Below, piece after piece: positions 1-6,253 of a stretch of DNA of 8,852 bases. How positions within the stretch are numbered: position 1 is the first letter of the stretch; each line of letters starts with the position of its first letter. The stretch lies in contig PMLO01000148.1 of NCBI GenBank assembly GCA_003158895.1, positions 6,505-15,356 of the forward strand, written 5' to 3'. Made by a program: the position numbers and the translations under genes. The notes under the pieces were generated by a model, which saw only the letters and a list, made by a program, of their open reading frames with translations, was not told the origin of the DNA and did not search any database. This DNA comes from Propionibacteriaceae bacterium. Its GTDB lineage: Bacteria > Actinomycetota > Actinomycetes > Propionibacteriales > Propionibacteriaceae.

Positions 1-1232
1 CCGCCGAGGTCGCTGCACGCTCCGACGATCTGGTCGAACGCCGCCTTGGCGCGGTCCTTCGCGGGTTCGTCGTTCGCCGGCACGAGGATCAAAGGATGCA
101 GGTTGCCGTCGCCCGCGTGGGCGATGTTGGCGATGGTCACGTCGTTGTCCGCTGCGATCTTCTCGATGCGGCGGAGCATCTCGGGGACGGCGCCGCGCGG
201 CACGACGACATCCTCGGTCAGTACAGGGCTGAGGCGTTCGAGCGACGGGTACGCGAGGCGGCGGGCCAGGAACAGCCGGTCGATCTCTATCTCGTCGGTG
301 GCACGTTCGACCTCGAAGCCGCCGGCTTCGGCGAACAAGGACGCGACCCGGTCGGCCAGCACATCCCCGGCCGCGCCCGGCTCGTCGACCTTGGCGAGCA
401 GCAGCGCGTTGGCGTTGCCCGGCAGGTCCCAGCCCTGCCACTCGGCGACGCTGCGGATGCAGATCTTGTCGATGAGCTCGAGTGCCGAGGGCACGATGCC
501 GGCCTCGGTGACCGCGGCCACAGCCACACCGGCGTCGGTCAGCGAGCCGAAGTAGCCGATGATCGCGCGCTCCTCACGGCCTGCCAGCGGGCGGAGCTTC
601 ACGGTGACGTCGACGATGATGCCGAGGGTGCCTTCCGATCCGACCATGAGCGCCGTGAGGTCGTAGCCGGTCACGCCCTTCGCTGTCGTACGTCCCAGCC
701 TGGCGACGCTGCCGTCGGCGAGGACGACCGTGACGCCGAGTACGTAATCCCTTGTCACGCCGTACTTCACGCAGCACAGCCCGCCGGCGTTCGTGGCCAC
801 GTTGCCGCCGATCGTAGAGATCGACATGCTCGCGGGATCCGGCGGGTACCACAGCCCGTACGTGGCGACGTGCTGACGCAGGTCGTCGTTGATCACGCCC
901 GCCTCCACCACCGCGTACCGCTCCGCGACGTTGACCTCGGTGATCCTTGTCATCTTCTCCAGCGACAGCACGATGCAGCCGGCCGTCGCGTTGGCGCCAC
1001 CTGAGAGGCCCGATCCGGCGCCGCGGGGAACGACGGGTACGTGGAAGGAGCGGGCGGTACGGACGCATGCGACGACGTCGTCGAGGGTGGTCGCGAGGAC
1101 CACCGCGGCAGGCTGACCGTACGGCGCCCACTCCGCGTCGTCGTGCGCGTACGTCTCGAGCGTCTCGGTGTCGGTGACGACGGCGTCGGATACGAGCACG
1201 GCGCGCAGGGCGTCAGCGATCTGTACGTTCAT
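1..1232 (-). CDS. glcD: GlcD-type FAD-linked 2-hydroxyacid oxidase/dehydrogenase (3' end outside window)
   Basis: Predicted flavoprotein that oxidises a 2-hydroxyacid such as glycolate or lactate to the 2-oxoacid and passes electrons to a membrane or soluble acceptor. The ATG at 1232 opens 410 complete codons before the window edge; GlcD-family proteins usually have about 455-500 residues, so roughly 50-90 are missing. The VAO/PCMH FAD-binding fold is clear: PRGAGSGLSGGAN at 69-81 is the pyrophosphate-binding loop, YPPDP at 129-133 and STIGGNVATNAGG at 139-151 are the classic FAD contacts, and GTLGIIVDVTVKL at 201-213 closes the domain. The C-terminal FAD-oxidase domain has the family signature HAGDGNLHP at 372-380. 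No glcE or glcF is visible, so it may be a stand-alone D-lactate/glycolate dehydrogenase; substrate cannot be told from sequence. It lies 108 nt behind the glycosyltransferase and has its own -10-like box and no good Shine-Dalgarno, suggesting separate transcription. Confidence 0.93.
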   Translation of the reverse strand, partial: MNVQIADALRAVLVSDAVVTDTETLETYAHDDAEWAPYGQPAAVVLATTLDDVVACVRTARSFHVPVVPRGAGSGLSGGANATAGCIVLSLEKMTRITEVNVAERYAVVEAGVINDDLRQHVATYGLWYPPDPASMSISTIGGNVATNAGGLCCVKYGVTRDYVLGVTVVLADGSVARLGRTTAKGVTGYDLTALMVGSEGTLGIIVDVTVKLRPLAGREERAIIGYFGSLTDAGVAVAAVTEAGIVPSALELIDKICIRSVAEWQGWDLPGNANALLLAKVDEPGAAGDVLADRVASLFAEAGGFEVERATDEIEIDRLFLARRLAYPSLERLSPVLTEDVVVPRGAVPEMLRRIEKIAADNDVTIANIAHAGDGNLHPLILVPANDEPAKDRAKAAFDQIVGACSDLG

Positions 1233-1241
1233 GGTGCCTAG

Positions 1242-1247
1242 ATGCTA
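1242..1247 (-). promoter_or_regulatory. Putative -10 box of glcD (TAGCAT), near-leaderless
   Basis: On the minus strand TAGCAT fits the actinobacterial -10 consensus TANNNT and ends 9 nt before the glcD ATG. Transcription would begin at, or one or two bases before, the start codon. The spacer has no real Shine-Dalgarno, only an AGG. No convincing -35 box is visible. The longer word GGCATAGCAT also occurs before the DUF1295 gene. Confidence 0.45.
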
Positions 1248-1257
1248 TGCCGCGGCT

Positions 1258-1271
1258 CCCTCCCAGGAGGG
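1258..1271. repeat. Small palindrome in the glycosyltransferase-glcD gap
   Basis: CCCTCC and GGAGGG flank a 2-nt centre, making a 14-bp palindrome about 10 bp upstream of the putative glcD -10 box. As RNA it could form only a 5-bp stem with a 4-nt loop and no U tract follows, so it is a poor terminator. An operator for glcD is possible from its position, but I know no regulator with this site. The rest of the gap (1233-1340) holds nothing else I recognise. Confidence 0.3.
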
Positions 1272-1340
1272 TCTCGCGATGCCAGATCTTCCGGGCAACG
1301 CGGCGTGCGTGTCGTAGCCCTGGTCGCGCGTTCGCTGGGG

Positions 1341-2432
1341 TCAGGCGAAGCGTGCCGCGACCTCGATATACGCGTCCTCATGGGCCCGGACGCAGGTTCC
1401 CCAGCCGCCGAAGGACGCCGCCCGCTGGAGCCCGCGCGTTGTCAGGTCGGCCGAGCGGGCGAGGGCGCGGCGGATGCCGTCCGCGATCGACTCCGGCGTT
1501 GCGGGGTCGAACAGCTCGGCGGCGTCCCCGACGACCTCGGGGATGGACGCCACCGTCGATGCTGCTACCGGGCATCCGGACGCCATCGCCTCCAACGGAG
1601 GCAGGCCGAAGCCCTCGTACAGCGAGGGGAAGACCATCAGCCGCGCCGTGCGGTAGAGCCGGGTGAGCTCGTCGAACGTGGTGAGCCCCCGACGGTCGAC
1701 CCAGTCCGGGACGTCCCCGAGCCGCTCCAGGCCTTCACCGGTCAGAACGAGCCGAAGGTCGGAGTCCTCGCGTCGCAGCAGCGCGACGGCCTCGATGAGC
1801 GCCTTGTGGTTCTTGTGCGCGTAAGGCCGGGCCGGGTACAGCAAGAAGTTCTCGCGGGGCTCGTCGGAGGGGGCGAAGCCGGACGCGTCGAAGCCCAGAT
1901 GGATCGAACGCACCTTGTCCGGGTCGATGCCCAGGTGCTCGATGATGCTGCGCCGGGCGAACTCGCTGTCGGTGATCACCATGTCGGCGGCCTTCGCCGG
2001 GGCCTCGTAGGTGACCTTGCGGTACAGCCGTTCAGCCCACGGGAAGTTCTGCGGCAGGTCGAGGTGCTGCACGTCGTGAACGGTCACGACGCGACCCACC
2101 CCTCGCCCGATCGGCGGGATCGCCGCGGTGAACGGGAAGTGCACGACCTGGGCGTCCGCCATGAGCCGTCGAATACGCGCGCCGAGGGCTGTGCCGATCA
2201 CGGCCGTCGCGAGCCGCTGCGCCGACGACGCCCCCGCCTTCAGCTCGGGGACGACCACCTCATGGATGCCCTGGCTGAACCCCTCTGCGCCCCGTGGGAC
2301 GTACGCCGTGGCCTGGACACGCGTGGGATCGAGATGCTGGGTCAGCGCCCGTGCGTACGTTTCGGTGCCGCCCATCGCACCGGGCACGAGCGTGAGCATC
2401 GACAGTGCGACCCGGGTTGGCACGGTGTTCAC
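1341..2432 (-). CDS. Family 4 (GT-B fold) glycosyltransferase
   Basis: Predicted retaining glycosyltransferase that moves a sugar from a nucleotide-sugar to a lipid-linked or polysaccharide acceptor on the cytoplasmic face of the membrane. It has 363 residues, normal for GT4. The N-terminal Rossmann domain begins with strand VALSML and the glycine-rich loop GAMGGTETYA at 18-27; TVHDVQHLDLP lies at 117-127, near the usual acceptor site. The C-terminal donor domain has ARPYAHKNH at 201-209, with the lysine typical of phosphate binding, and the EX7E motif EGFGLPPLE at 273-281 followed by GCPVAAS. There is no signal peptide or TM helix. It starts with GTG one base after the flippase stop (TAG-G-GTG), so translation is almost certainly coupled. 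Mannosyl- or rhamnosyltransferase are both possible; the sugar cannot be assigned. Confidence 0.92.
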   Translation of the reverse strand: MNTVPTRVALSMLTLVPGAMGGTETYARALTQHLDPTRVQATAYVPRGAEGFSQGIHEVVVPELKAGASSAQRLATAVIGTALGARIRRLMADAQVVHFPFTAAIPPIGRGVGRVVTVHDVQHLDLPQNFPWAERLYRKVTYEAPAKAADMVITDSEFARRSIIEHLGIDPDKVRSIHLGFDASGFAPSDEPRENFLLYPARPYAHKNHKALIEAVALLRREDSDLRLVLTGEGLERLGDVPDWVDRRGLTTFDELTRLYRTARLMVFPSLYEGFGLPPLEAMASGCPVAASTVASIPEVVGDAAELFDPATPESIADGIRRALARSADLTTRGLQRAASFGGWGTCVRAHEDAYIEVAARFA

Positions 2433-2433
2433 C

Positions 2434-3699
2434 CTAGCGTGCCGGTATTCGCGACAGCGCGCTCACGTGCACCGCGATGCCGACCAGAGGACCGACCGCT
2501 ATCGCCAGCAGCGTCCGGGGCACGAGGGGCAGCGGGAGGAAGAGCATGCCCACCGTCAGAGCAGCGGCAACCGCCCACCCGAACAGGTACGCCGAGTGGC
2601 GTCCGGCCGCCAGCGTTGCCGGACCGCTGATGCACAGCGCGGCGGTCAGCCCCGCCGTGAAGACGACTCCCGCGCAGGTGGGTCCGTCCACCAGGTAGCG
2701 CGCGCCCCACAGGGCCCGAAGCAGCCACGGCTCCACGATGAACGCCAGCAAGGCTGCCAGCGCGGACACCCCCAGCACACCCGCCTCGAGACGTACGAGC
2801 GAACGCAGCCGAGCCTTGCTCCGGTCGCGGAAGAACACCGTGAGCCAGCCCTGCAGGGCAAGCATCGGCACCACCAGTGGGGCGCGCGTGAGGATCACCA
2901 CGAACGTCAGCGCACCCACAGCAGCCTTCGACTCCGAGGTCGGCGCAAGGCTAAGAAGCAGCGGCAGGCCGCTCGTGAGGATACCGAGCGCGACGGCCCC
3001 GCCGACCGCCTTCGCCGCGTTGCCGGCCAACACGGCGGGGCCGACGTCGACGCGGTAGCGCCCGCGCACTCGGCGTCCGAAGACCAGCCATGCCAGCCCC
3101 AGCGCCAGCGAGAAGGGCAATGCGACAGCCCAGCCGACCATCCCCAGGTCGAGCCCGGTGAGCAGGGCGGTCATCACGAGCACGAGACGAAGGACGCCGT
3201 CCGCGATCGTCAGGAAAGCGGCCGCCGACCAGAGCTTCAGTCCGTAGAACACCCCGGACAGCACAGCAACGCCCGCGTACCCCACGAGCGCCACGGCGAG
3301 CGCCGCCACGAGCGGGACCGGCCGCTCAGCGAAGACGCTCCTCGCCCACAGTGGGGAACTCAGGCCGACCAGGGCCGCCATCCCCAGGCCTGACGCCAGC
3401 GCGAGACGTCCCAGACCTCCAGCCGACCGGCCATCCTCTGTCGACTTTGGAGACGACGCCCGCGTGACTTCCTGCTGCAGCCCGCTCACCGCGCCCACCA
3501 GCAGGTACAGGCCGGACCAGAAGCTGGTGAACTCGAGATACCGCGCGGGATCTGTCACGAACTTGGGAACGAGCGCCAAGATCACGTAACCGATCGCCCC
3601 GGCGACCACGGTCGCGGTCGTGATCGCACCGAGCCCGCTGCCGACGCGGCCGGATGCCTCCGCCTGAGGCGTGGCGGCGGGGCCATCGAGTGTCGGCAT
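2434..3699 (-). CDS. Polytopic membrane protein, polysaccharide flippase-like (MOP superfamily)
   Basis: A 421-residue, very hydrophobic protein with about 12 predicted membrane segments (roughly 24-47, 62-80, 97-115, 128-150, 155-180, 186-206, 231-252, 260-282, 305-325, 343-362, 370-392, 395-413), the size and layout of Wzx/RfbX-type lipid-linked oligosaccharide flippases. The first segments hold FWSGLYLLVGAVSGLQQEVT at 60-79, where charged and polar residues lie at a helix end; short basic loops (FGRRVRGRYR, FFRDRSKARLRS) fit cytoplasmic loops. Residues 1-22 are a hydrophilic cytoplasmic tail. I chose the ATG at 3699 because the frame upstream is Arg/Gly-rich, has no family character and would run into the ligase gene. 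The next gene is a glycosyltransferase in 1-nt coupling, which supports export of the glycan that enzyme builds. Family is inferred from topology, size and context; no diagnostic catalytic motif exists. Confidence 0.75.
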   Translation of the reverse strand: MPTLDGPAATPQAEASGRVGSGLGAITTATVVAGAIGYVILALVPKFVTDPARYLEFTSFWSGLYLLVGAVSGLQQEVTRASSPKSTEDGRSAGGLGRLALASGLGMAALVGLSSPLWARSVFAERPVPLVAALAVALVGYAGVAVLSGVFYGLKLWSAAAFLTIADGVLRLVLVMTALLTGLDLGMVGWAVALPFSLALGLAWLVFGRRVRGRYRVDVGPAVLAGNAAKAVGGAVALGILTSGLPLLLSLAPTSESKAAVGALTFVVILTRAPLVVPMLALQGWLTVFFRDRSKARLRSLVRLEAGVLGVSALAALLAFIVEPWLLRALWGARYLVDGPTCAGVVFTAGLTAALCISGPATLAAGRHSAYLFGWAVAAALTVGMLFLPLPLVPRTLLAIAVGPLVGIAVHVSALSRIPAR

Positions 3700-3705
3700 G
3701 GACCC

Positions 3706-3733
3706 ATCTTTGCAAACCCGGCAGACATGTCGG
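3706..3733 (-). promoter_or_regulatory. Putative promoter of the flippase-glycosyltransferase unit
   Basis: Reading the minus strand, CCGACA (3733-3728, 4 of 6 matches to TTGACA) and AAAGAT (3711-3706) are 16 nt apart, and the -10-like box ends 6 nt before the flippase ATG. No Shine-Dalgarno separates them, so a leaderless mRNA is possible. The box lacks the first T of TANNNT, so the call is weak. Confidence 0.35.
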
Positions 3734-3744
3734 GTACGGGCCGG

Positions 3745-3784
3745 TTTCGAGGCGTCGGCGGCACCGATCTGACGGCTCTCGAAA
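3745..3784. repeat. Inverted repeat TTTCGAG/CTCGAAA upstream of the ligase
   Basis: Perfect 7-bp arms at 3745-3751 and 3778-3784 are separated by 26 bp. The right arm directly abuts the -35-like element of the proposed ligase promoter. It may be an operator for the divergent promoters; short arms mean chance is a real possibility. It does not match the LexA palindrome. Confidence 0.3.
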
Positions 3785-3807
3785 GTGTCGGAGGTCGGTG
3801 CCAGGAT
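3785..3807 (+). promoter_or_regulatory. Candidate DNA-damage (PafBC/RecA-NDp type) promoter of the ligase
   Basis: GTGTCGGAG (3785-3793), 8 nt, then CAGGAT (3802-3807) fits the mycobacterial RecA-independent damage promoter TTGTCRGTG-N8-TANNNT at 7 of 9 positions, with exact spacing. The -10 keeps its second A and final T but has C for the first T. The box ends 6 nt before the ligase ATG. The same AGGA could instead serve as a ribosome binding site 7 nt before the start. Confidence 0.4.
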
Positions 3808-3813
3808 GCGTTC

Positions 3814-5361
3814 ATGGAACTCGCTGTCCTCGTCGCCGCCTCGGCCGTCGTGGCCGCCACGCGGTCGCGTACGGCAAAGGTCGCCGAGCTCGCGCGGCTG
3901 CTGACGCTGGCGGCCGCAGCCGGTGAGCGCGAGGTGCTGCTGACCGCGGCGTTCCTGTCCGGCCGCGTGCCGCATGGTCGGCTGGGGGTCGGCTACCACA
4001 CGATTGCTTCGCTGCCTCCACCCGCTGACGTGGCGACCCTGACGCTGGCGGACGTGGACGCGGCGTTCACCGCCCTGGCCACCGCGAGCGGGTCGGGGTC
4101 TGCGGGAGCGCGCCGGGCGACACTGGACGCGCTGTTCTCAGCTGCCACTGCTGCCGAGCGCGACTTCCTGGCCCGTCTTGTGACAGGGGAGGTACGACAG
4201 GGGGCGCTGGACGGGATCATGCAGCTGGCCGTCGCGCAGGCGTCCGAGGTCCCGCTCGAGTCCGTACGTCGCGCAGCCATGCTCGCCGGCACCCTGGACA
4301 CGGTCGCGGCAGTCGCGCTCAGCCACGGCCTTGAGGGGCTGGAGCGGGTCGTGCTGGAGGTGCTCCGGCCGATCGCGCCGATGCTCGCCGCGTCCGCGCC
4401 GAACGTCGCCGACGCCACCGCGATGGACGGGCCGTGGTCGGTCGAGCGGAAGCTGGACGGCATCCGGATCCAGGCGCACAAAAGGGGACGCGATGTACGT
4501 GTGTTCACCCGCTCATTGGACGACATCACCGAGCGGCTGCCGGACGTCGTAGAGGTGGTCGCAGCGCTCCCTGCCGAGACGCTCGTGCTCGACGGAGAAG
4601 CAATCGCCCAACGCCCCGACGGACGCCCCGAGCCGTTCCAGATCACCGGCGCCCGCACGGCCTCCAGACGCGATCCTGCGCAGCTGAGGGCCCAGACCCC
4701 GCTGACCACGTACGTGTTCGACGTGCTCCACCTGGACGGAAGGTCGCTGCTCGACGAGCCGTTGAGCGCTCGCCGCGAGGTGCTCGAGCGACTTCTTCAG
4801 CCCGTGAACCGGGTCGCCTCGGTCGTCACCGACGACCCCGAGATAGCCCAGCGATTCTTCGATGACCAGGTCGCTGCGGGTCACGAGGGCGTCGTGGTCA
4901 AGGACCTCGCGTCCCCTTATGCAGCCGGGCGGCGGGGCGGGTCCTGGGTCAAGGTCAAACCCCGGCACACGCTCGACCTGGTCGTCCTGGCCGTGGAACG
5001 CGGCTCGGGGCGGCGGCGAGGCACGTTGTCGAACATCCACCTCGGCGCGCGAGACGGCGATGGGTTCGTCATGCTCGGTAAGACGTTCAAGGGCATGACC
5101 GACGACATGCTCGCCTGGCAGACGACGCACTTCACCGAGATCGCGACCGACGACAACGGATGGGTCGTCACGGTGCGTCCGGAGCAGGTCGTGGAGATCG
5201 CCTTCGACGGCCTCCAGCGCTCCTCGCGCTACCCCGGAGGCCTGGCGCTCCGGTTCGCGAGGGTGCTCCGCTACCGAGATGACAAGACGGCGGAGGAGTC
5301 AGACACGATCGAGACTGTACGAAAGTTGGCCGGTCCGGTGACAGGCCAGCCCGACGCCTGA
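3814..5361 (+). CDS. ligB: ATP-dependent DNA ligase, mycobacterial LigB type
   Basis: Seals nicks in duplex DNA through a ligase-AMP intermediate; an accessory repair ligase beside the essential NAD-dependent LigA. All nucleotidyltransferase motifs are present in 515 residues, close to the ~507 of mycobacterial LigB: motif I KLDGIR with adenylated Lys213, DGE at 260-262 (III), YVFDVLHLDG at 300-309 (IIIa), EGVVVK from Glu358 (IV), WVKVKP at 378-383 (V) and RFARVLRYRDDK at 480-491 (VI). Residues 1-190 are the N-terminal DNA-binding domain; about 395-505 form the OB fold, with GSGRRRGTLSNIHLGARD at its start. No polymerase or nuclease domain is fused, so it is not LigD. An in-frame ATG at 3727 exists, but the family N-terminus aligns with the ATG at 3814, preceded by AGGA. 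The divergent neighbour is a glycan operon with no link to repair. Confidence 0.96.
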   Translation: MELAVLVAASAVVAATRSRTAKVAELARLLTLAAAAGEREVLLTAAFLSGRVPHGRLGVGYHTIASLPPPADVATLTLADVDAAFTALATASGSGSAGARRATLDALFSAATAAERDFLARLVTGEVRQGALDGIMQLAVAQASEVPLESVRRAAMLAGTLDTVAAVALSHGLEGLERVVLEVLRPIAPMLAASAPNVADATAMDGPWSVERKLDGIRIQAHKRGRDVRVFTRSLDDITERLPDVVEVVAALPAETLVLDGEAIAQRPDGRPEPFQITGARTASRRDPAQLRAQTPLTTYVFDVLHLDGRSLLDEPLSARREVLERLLQPVNRVASVVTDDPEIAQRFFDDQVAAGHEGVVVKDLASPYAAGRRGGSWVKVKPRHTLDLVVLAVERGSGRRRGTLSNIHLGARDGDGFVMLGKTFKGMTDDMLAWQTTHFTEIATDDNGWVVTVRPEQVVEIAFDGLQRSSRYPGGLALRFARVLRYRDDKTAEESDTIETVRKLAGPVTGQPDA

Positions 5362-5400
5362 TCAAGCACCGAGGCGCCGAGTCCGGGACCCGTCGCGGCA

Positions 5401-5406
5401 TAGCAT
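5401..5406 (+). promoter_or_regulatory. Putative leaderless -10 box of the DUF1295 gene (TAGCAT)
   Basis: TAGCAT matches TANNNT and ends 7 nt before the GTG at 5414, the spacing that puts the transcription start on the first base of the start codon. The 7-nt spacer has no Shine-Dalgarno. No clear -35 box is seen about 17 nt upstream. It lies inside GGCATAGCAT, also found before glcD. Confidence 0.5.
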
Positions 5407-5413
5407 TCGGGGC

Positions 5414-6214
5414 GTGACTCCACTGCTGATCGTCCTCTTGGTCTCAGGGGTCATCGCAACTGGCTGCTGGATCCTGTCGTTGATCACACATGACACGTCG
5501 CAGGTCGACCGGATGTGGTCGATCGCGCCACCCATCTATCTGTGGATCTTCGCGGCTGGCGCGGGTCTCAGCGATGCCCGGCTCGACCTCATGGCAGTGC
5601 TCGCGACGCTCTGGGGAGTTCGGCTCACGTTCAACTTCGCCCGCAAGGGCGGCTACTCCGGTGTGGAGGACTACCGCTGGGCGGTCGTCCGGAAGTCGAT
5701 GAACGCCTGGCAGTTCCAGCTCGTCAACCTGTTCTTCATCGTGATCTACCAGAACGCGCTGCTGGTCCTCATCGCGCTGCCCGGCTGGACCGCGCTGCAG
5801 CACCGGTCGCCACTCGGACCACTCGACATCGTTCTCGCCGTACTGTTCGTCGGCGCCCTCGTGGGCGAGACCGTCGCCGACCAGCAGCAGTGGGAGTTCC
5901 ACCGGCGCAAGCACGCGGGAGAGCCCGTTGCCGCATCCGACGGGTTCGTCCACGAAGGCCTGTTCCGGTACTCGCGTCATCCGAACTACTTCTTCGAGAT
6001 CTCGATGTGGTGGCTGATGTTCGGATTCGGAGCGGTTGCCGCGGCGTCCCTCATGCAGTGGTCCATCGGCGGTGCCGCGCTGCTCACCGTTCTCTTCGTG
6101 GGGTCGACGATCATGACCGAGCGGATCTCGGCCTCGAAGTACCCCGGCTACTCCGCGTACCAGGCGCGCACGTCGCCGATCGTCCCGTGGCCGCCTCGTC
6201 GCGCATCCATCTGA
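5414..6214 (+). CDS. DUF1295 / steroid 5-alpha-reductase-like membrane protein
   Basis: A 266-residue integral membrane protein of the DUF1295 family, related to steroid 5-alpha reductases and isoprenylcysteine methyltransferases. Members probably act on lipid-like substrates using NADPH, but this group is uncharacterised. About seven hydrophobic segments (4-24, 36-52, 58-74, 103-123, 137-155, 196-213, 218-234) surround the conserved C-terminal block: DQQQWEFHRRK at 156-166, EGLFRYSRHPNYFFE at 181-195 (the likely cofactor-binding and catalytic stretch) and the TERISASKYPGYSAYQ end at 235-250. VDRMW at 31-35 is also typical. Start is GTG at 5414; no Shine-Dalgarno precedes it. It lies 52 nt after the ligase stop, so some read-through is likely, but it seems to have its own leaderless promoter and no functional tie to the ligase. 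Substrate unknown. Confidence 0.88.
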   Translation: MTPLLIVLLVSGVIATGCWILSLITHDTSQVDRMWSIAPPIYLWIFAAGAGLSDARLDLMAVLATLWGVRLTFNFARKGGYSGVEDYRWAVVRKSMNAWQFQLVNLFFIVIYQNALLVLIALPGWTALQHRSPLGPLDIVLAVLFVGALVGETVADQQQWEFHRRKHAGEPVAASDGFVHEGLFRYSRHPNYFFEISMWWLMFGFGAVAAASLMQWSIGGAALLTVLFVGSTIMTERISASKYPGYSAYQARTSPIVPWPPRRASI

Positions 6215-6253
6215 GCCCGCCCTCATCATCCAGAATCGTGCGGAGACGCCGTG
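6215..6253. other. Convergent gap without visible terminator
   Basis: Only 39 bp separate the stops of DUF1295 (plus) and murQ (minus). I see no stem of more than about 4 bp and no T tract on either strand. Termination must be Rho-dependent, occur inside a neighbouring gene, or leave overlapping 3' ends. Confidence 0.6.

Noticed and set aside
96..1004. Long plus-strand open frame opposite glcD
   Set aside because: It is antisense to a clear GlcD protein; composition is Arg/Asp/Val-rich with no domain, a common artefact of high-GC codon bias.
1242..2630. 462-codon plus-strand open frame opposite the glycosyltransferase
   Set aside because: Low-complexity Arg/Gly/Pro translation with no motif, fully antisense to a GT4 gene with intact EX7E; it also spans the junction of two real minus-strand genes.
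1..3699. glcD as part of a cell-wall or glycan operon with the two upstream genes
   Set aside because: A 108-nt gap, a palindrome and a separate -10 box precede glcD, and its chemistry does not fit; co-transcription remains possible but is not supported.
3748..3794. SOS (LexA) box before the ligase
   Set aside because: TCGAAAGTGTCGGA lacks the second GTTCGA half-site of the actinobacterial LexA palindrome TCGAAC-N4-GTTCGA.
3727..3813. Ligase start 29 codons upstream at 3727
   Set aside because: The added residues do not resemble the LigB N-terminus, and the frame would overlap the putative promoter elements; no ribosome binding site precedes 3727.
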